This document shows positions 6,733 through 7,099 of a DNA stretch of 7,099 bases, one piece after another. How positions within the stretch are numbered: the stretch's first letter is position 1; the number at the start of each line of letters is the position of its first letter. Origin of the DNA: Desulfobulbaceae bacterium (GTDB taxonomy: Bacteria > Desulfobacterota > Desulfobulbia > Desulfobulbales > Desulfobulbaceae); contig JALSNT010000610.1 in NCBI GenBank assembly GCA_026986885.1, positions 1 to 7,099 of the forward strand, in the 5' to 3' direction. The position numbers were made by a program, and so were the translations under genes. Under the pieces are notes generated by a model. That model did no database searches. It was not told the origin of the DNA and worked only from the letters and a program-made list of their open reading frames with translations.

Positions 6733-6762
6733 TTCATACACAATATCCTGAATTCAGGTAAA
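6733..6762 (-). promoter_or_regulatory. Possible promoter of the lipoprotein gene with an embedded palindrome
   Basis: Read leftward, TTTACC (6757-6762, 4/6) and TATGAA (6733-6738, 4/6) are 18 bases apart, placing a start about 40 bases before the ATG. The perfect palindrome CCTGAATTCAGG (6747-6758) occupies the spacer and touches the -35 box, a classic repressor position. Both boxes are weak, so this is tentative. Confidence 0.28.
6747..6758. repeat. Perfect 12-bp palindrome CCTGAATTCAGG
   Basis: Each strand reads the same over 12 bases. It lies about 60 bases upstream of the lipoprotein start. Most of it recurs as ATCCTGAATTCA at 6248-6259, downstream of the same gene. It could be an operator for a dimeric regulator; no regulator gene is in view. 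Confidence 0.6.
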
Positions 6763-6780
6763 AAGAAAACATTGTGAAAT

Positions 6781-6812
6781 AATTTATTTTTTTTGATTGC
6801 CACCATTGCTCA
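6781..6812. repeat. Degenerate direct repeat, copy 2
   Basis: Second copy of the repeat at about 6158-6187, sharing the pattern T-run, GATTRCCAYCATTGYTC. It lies about 100 bases upstream of the lipoprotein start. Confidence 0.5.
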
Positions 6813-6830
6813 GGAAACTGTCTCTTGTCC

Positions 6831-6849
6831 GCTTGCGATACGCTCAAGC
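6831..6849. repeat. Imperfect hairpin GCTTG..CAAGC
   Basis: GCTTG (6831-6835) pairs with CAAGC (6845-6849) around a nine-base loop that itself contains CG-ATA-CG. No T-run follows it on either strand, so it is weak as a terminator. Confidence 0.3.
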
Positions 6850-6880
6850 AGAACTGCAATTTCAGGAAAAATTTGTATGA

Positions 6881-6898
6881 ATCCGTGCCAATCCGTGG
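6881..6898. repeat. Tandem 10-base-period repeat ATCCGTG
   Basis: ATCCGTGCCA is followed directly by ATCCGTGGTT, two copies of ATCCGTG at a spacing of exactly ten bases, and then by a T-run (6899-6906). From memory, similar ATCCGTG strings turn up in intergenic DNA of several bacteria; their role is unknown to me. Confidence 0.6.
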
Positions 6899-6904
6899 TT
6901 TTTT

Positions 6905-7099
6905 TTAATGGGGGCAGGAAATATGGCAAATATTGTTTTTCGATGTTGCGGAGGTTCGATGGTAATCAGATTGTAACTCCTCACAGGGCAAATAATTATG
7001 CGTTTTCATTACCTCATCCCTGTAACTGCTTACAGCCGCGTCATATTTGCGCAAGCGCGTCTGTTCGCTATAGTCCGTTATGCGGGCAGGCGCGATCGT
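6905..7099 (-). CDS. Possible 3' end of a leftward gene entering from the right edge
   Basis: The leftward frame from the window edge is open for 64 codons to a TAA at 6905-6907. The other two leftward frames close within about ten codons. The first half reads plausibly as protein (ITDYSEQTRLRKYDAAVSSY, then RDEVMKTHNYL) and prefers G or C at third positions. The second half is less protein-like. GC content also rises to the right of about 7036, as expected on entering a gene. I do not recognise the product. A competing rightward frame starts at the ATG at 6998 and stays open to the edge for 34 codons, so the strand is uncertain. This may also be non-coding. Confidence 0.3.
   Translation of the reverse strand, partial: TIAPARITDYSEQTRLRKYDAAVSSYRDEVMKTHNYLPCEELQSDYHRTSATSKNNICHISCPH
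6958..6972. repeat. 13-base repeat TGGTAATCAGATT, copy 2, with extended GATGGTAATCA
   Basis: Bases 6960-6972 repeat 6322-6334. Bases 6958-6968 (GATGGTAATCA) are also an exact inverted copy of 6171-6181, so inverted copies lie on both sides of the lipoprotein locus about 790 bases apart. Confidence 0.6.
7020..7035. repeat. Perfect 6-bp hairpin near the right edge
   Basis: CTGTAA and TTACAG pair around a CTGC loop. About ten bases on is the 8-base palindrome TTGCGCAA (7046-7053). These sit within the uncertain right-edge frame and may be coincidental. Confidence 0.4.

Larger units (their letters stand above)
6689..6904. other. AT-rich region upstream of the lipoprotein gene
   Basis: The 216 bases carry the possible lipoprotein promoter and palindrome, the second degenerate repeat, the weak hairpin at 6831-6849 and the ATCCGTG tandem. 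No gene or tRNA is supported. Confidence 0.6.

Noticed and set aside
6287..6751. Rightward 154-residue frame across the lipoprotein gene
   Set aside because: It is antisense to a frame with a clear lipobox signal peptide, has no ribosome-binding site and begins inside the arm of the inverted-repeat element.
6158..6972. CRISPR array or complete insertion sequence
   Set aside because: Repeats are few, irregularly spaced and variable; there is no transposase, and the inverted copies lack a matching target duplication.
7040..7099. Integron attC site around GTTATGCGGGC
   Set aside because: The GTTATGC string resembles some attC ends, but no complementary partner site is found upstream, and the string departs from the GTTRRRY consensus.

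Overview
The window looks like a chromosomal segment from a Gram-negative, probably anaerobic bacterium. The best guess is a Desulfobacterota (Desulfobulbia-like) relative. This rests on the pairing of an Hsp20-lon operon with a cysteine-flanked Mrp/Nbp35 ATPase, a glyoxalase-II-like metallo-hydrolase and a bacterial SelB, and on the impression the protein sequences give. No rRNA or other phylogenetic marker was available to confirm it.

Layout. Positions 1-2038 hold a leftward heat-shock pair: a complete Hsp20 gene whose stop overlaps the start of lon by four bases. lon runs off the left edge before its protease domain. The 320-base gap at 2039-2358 is divergent: a good sigma70-type promoter drives hsp20-lon leftward, and the leader of mrp runs rightward. 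From 2359 to 6120 three genes read rightward: mrp (P-loop Fe-S carrier ATPase with cysteine-rich tails), a GloB-type metallo-beta-lactamase-fold hydrolase preceded by a 212-base structured spacer, and selB (selenocysteine-specific elongation factor). selB implies that the cell decodes UGA as selenocysteine, but no selA, selD, tRNA-Sec or UGA-containing selenoprotein is visible here.

From 6121 to the right edge the sequence becomes AT-rich and gene-poor. It holds a small leftward lipoprotein gene of unknown function (6335-6688), a roughly 100-base element with 15-base inverted arms around an inner hairpin, a family of short repeats related to GATGGTAATCA, a perfect 12-base palindrome upstream of the lipoprotein, a 10-base-period tandem repeat, and possibly the 3' end of another leftward gene entering from the right edge.

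Functionally the left half is protein quality control (Hsp20 holds unfolded proteins, Lon degrades them). The central genes concern cofactor and redox biology (Fe-S assembly, thioester hydrolysis, selenoprotein synthesis). I see no clear evidence of a new multi-gene system. The least explained parts are the 6160-6970 repeat-rich region with its orphan lipoprotein, and the cysteine-rich tails of Mrp.
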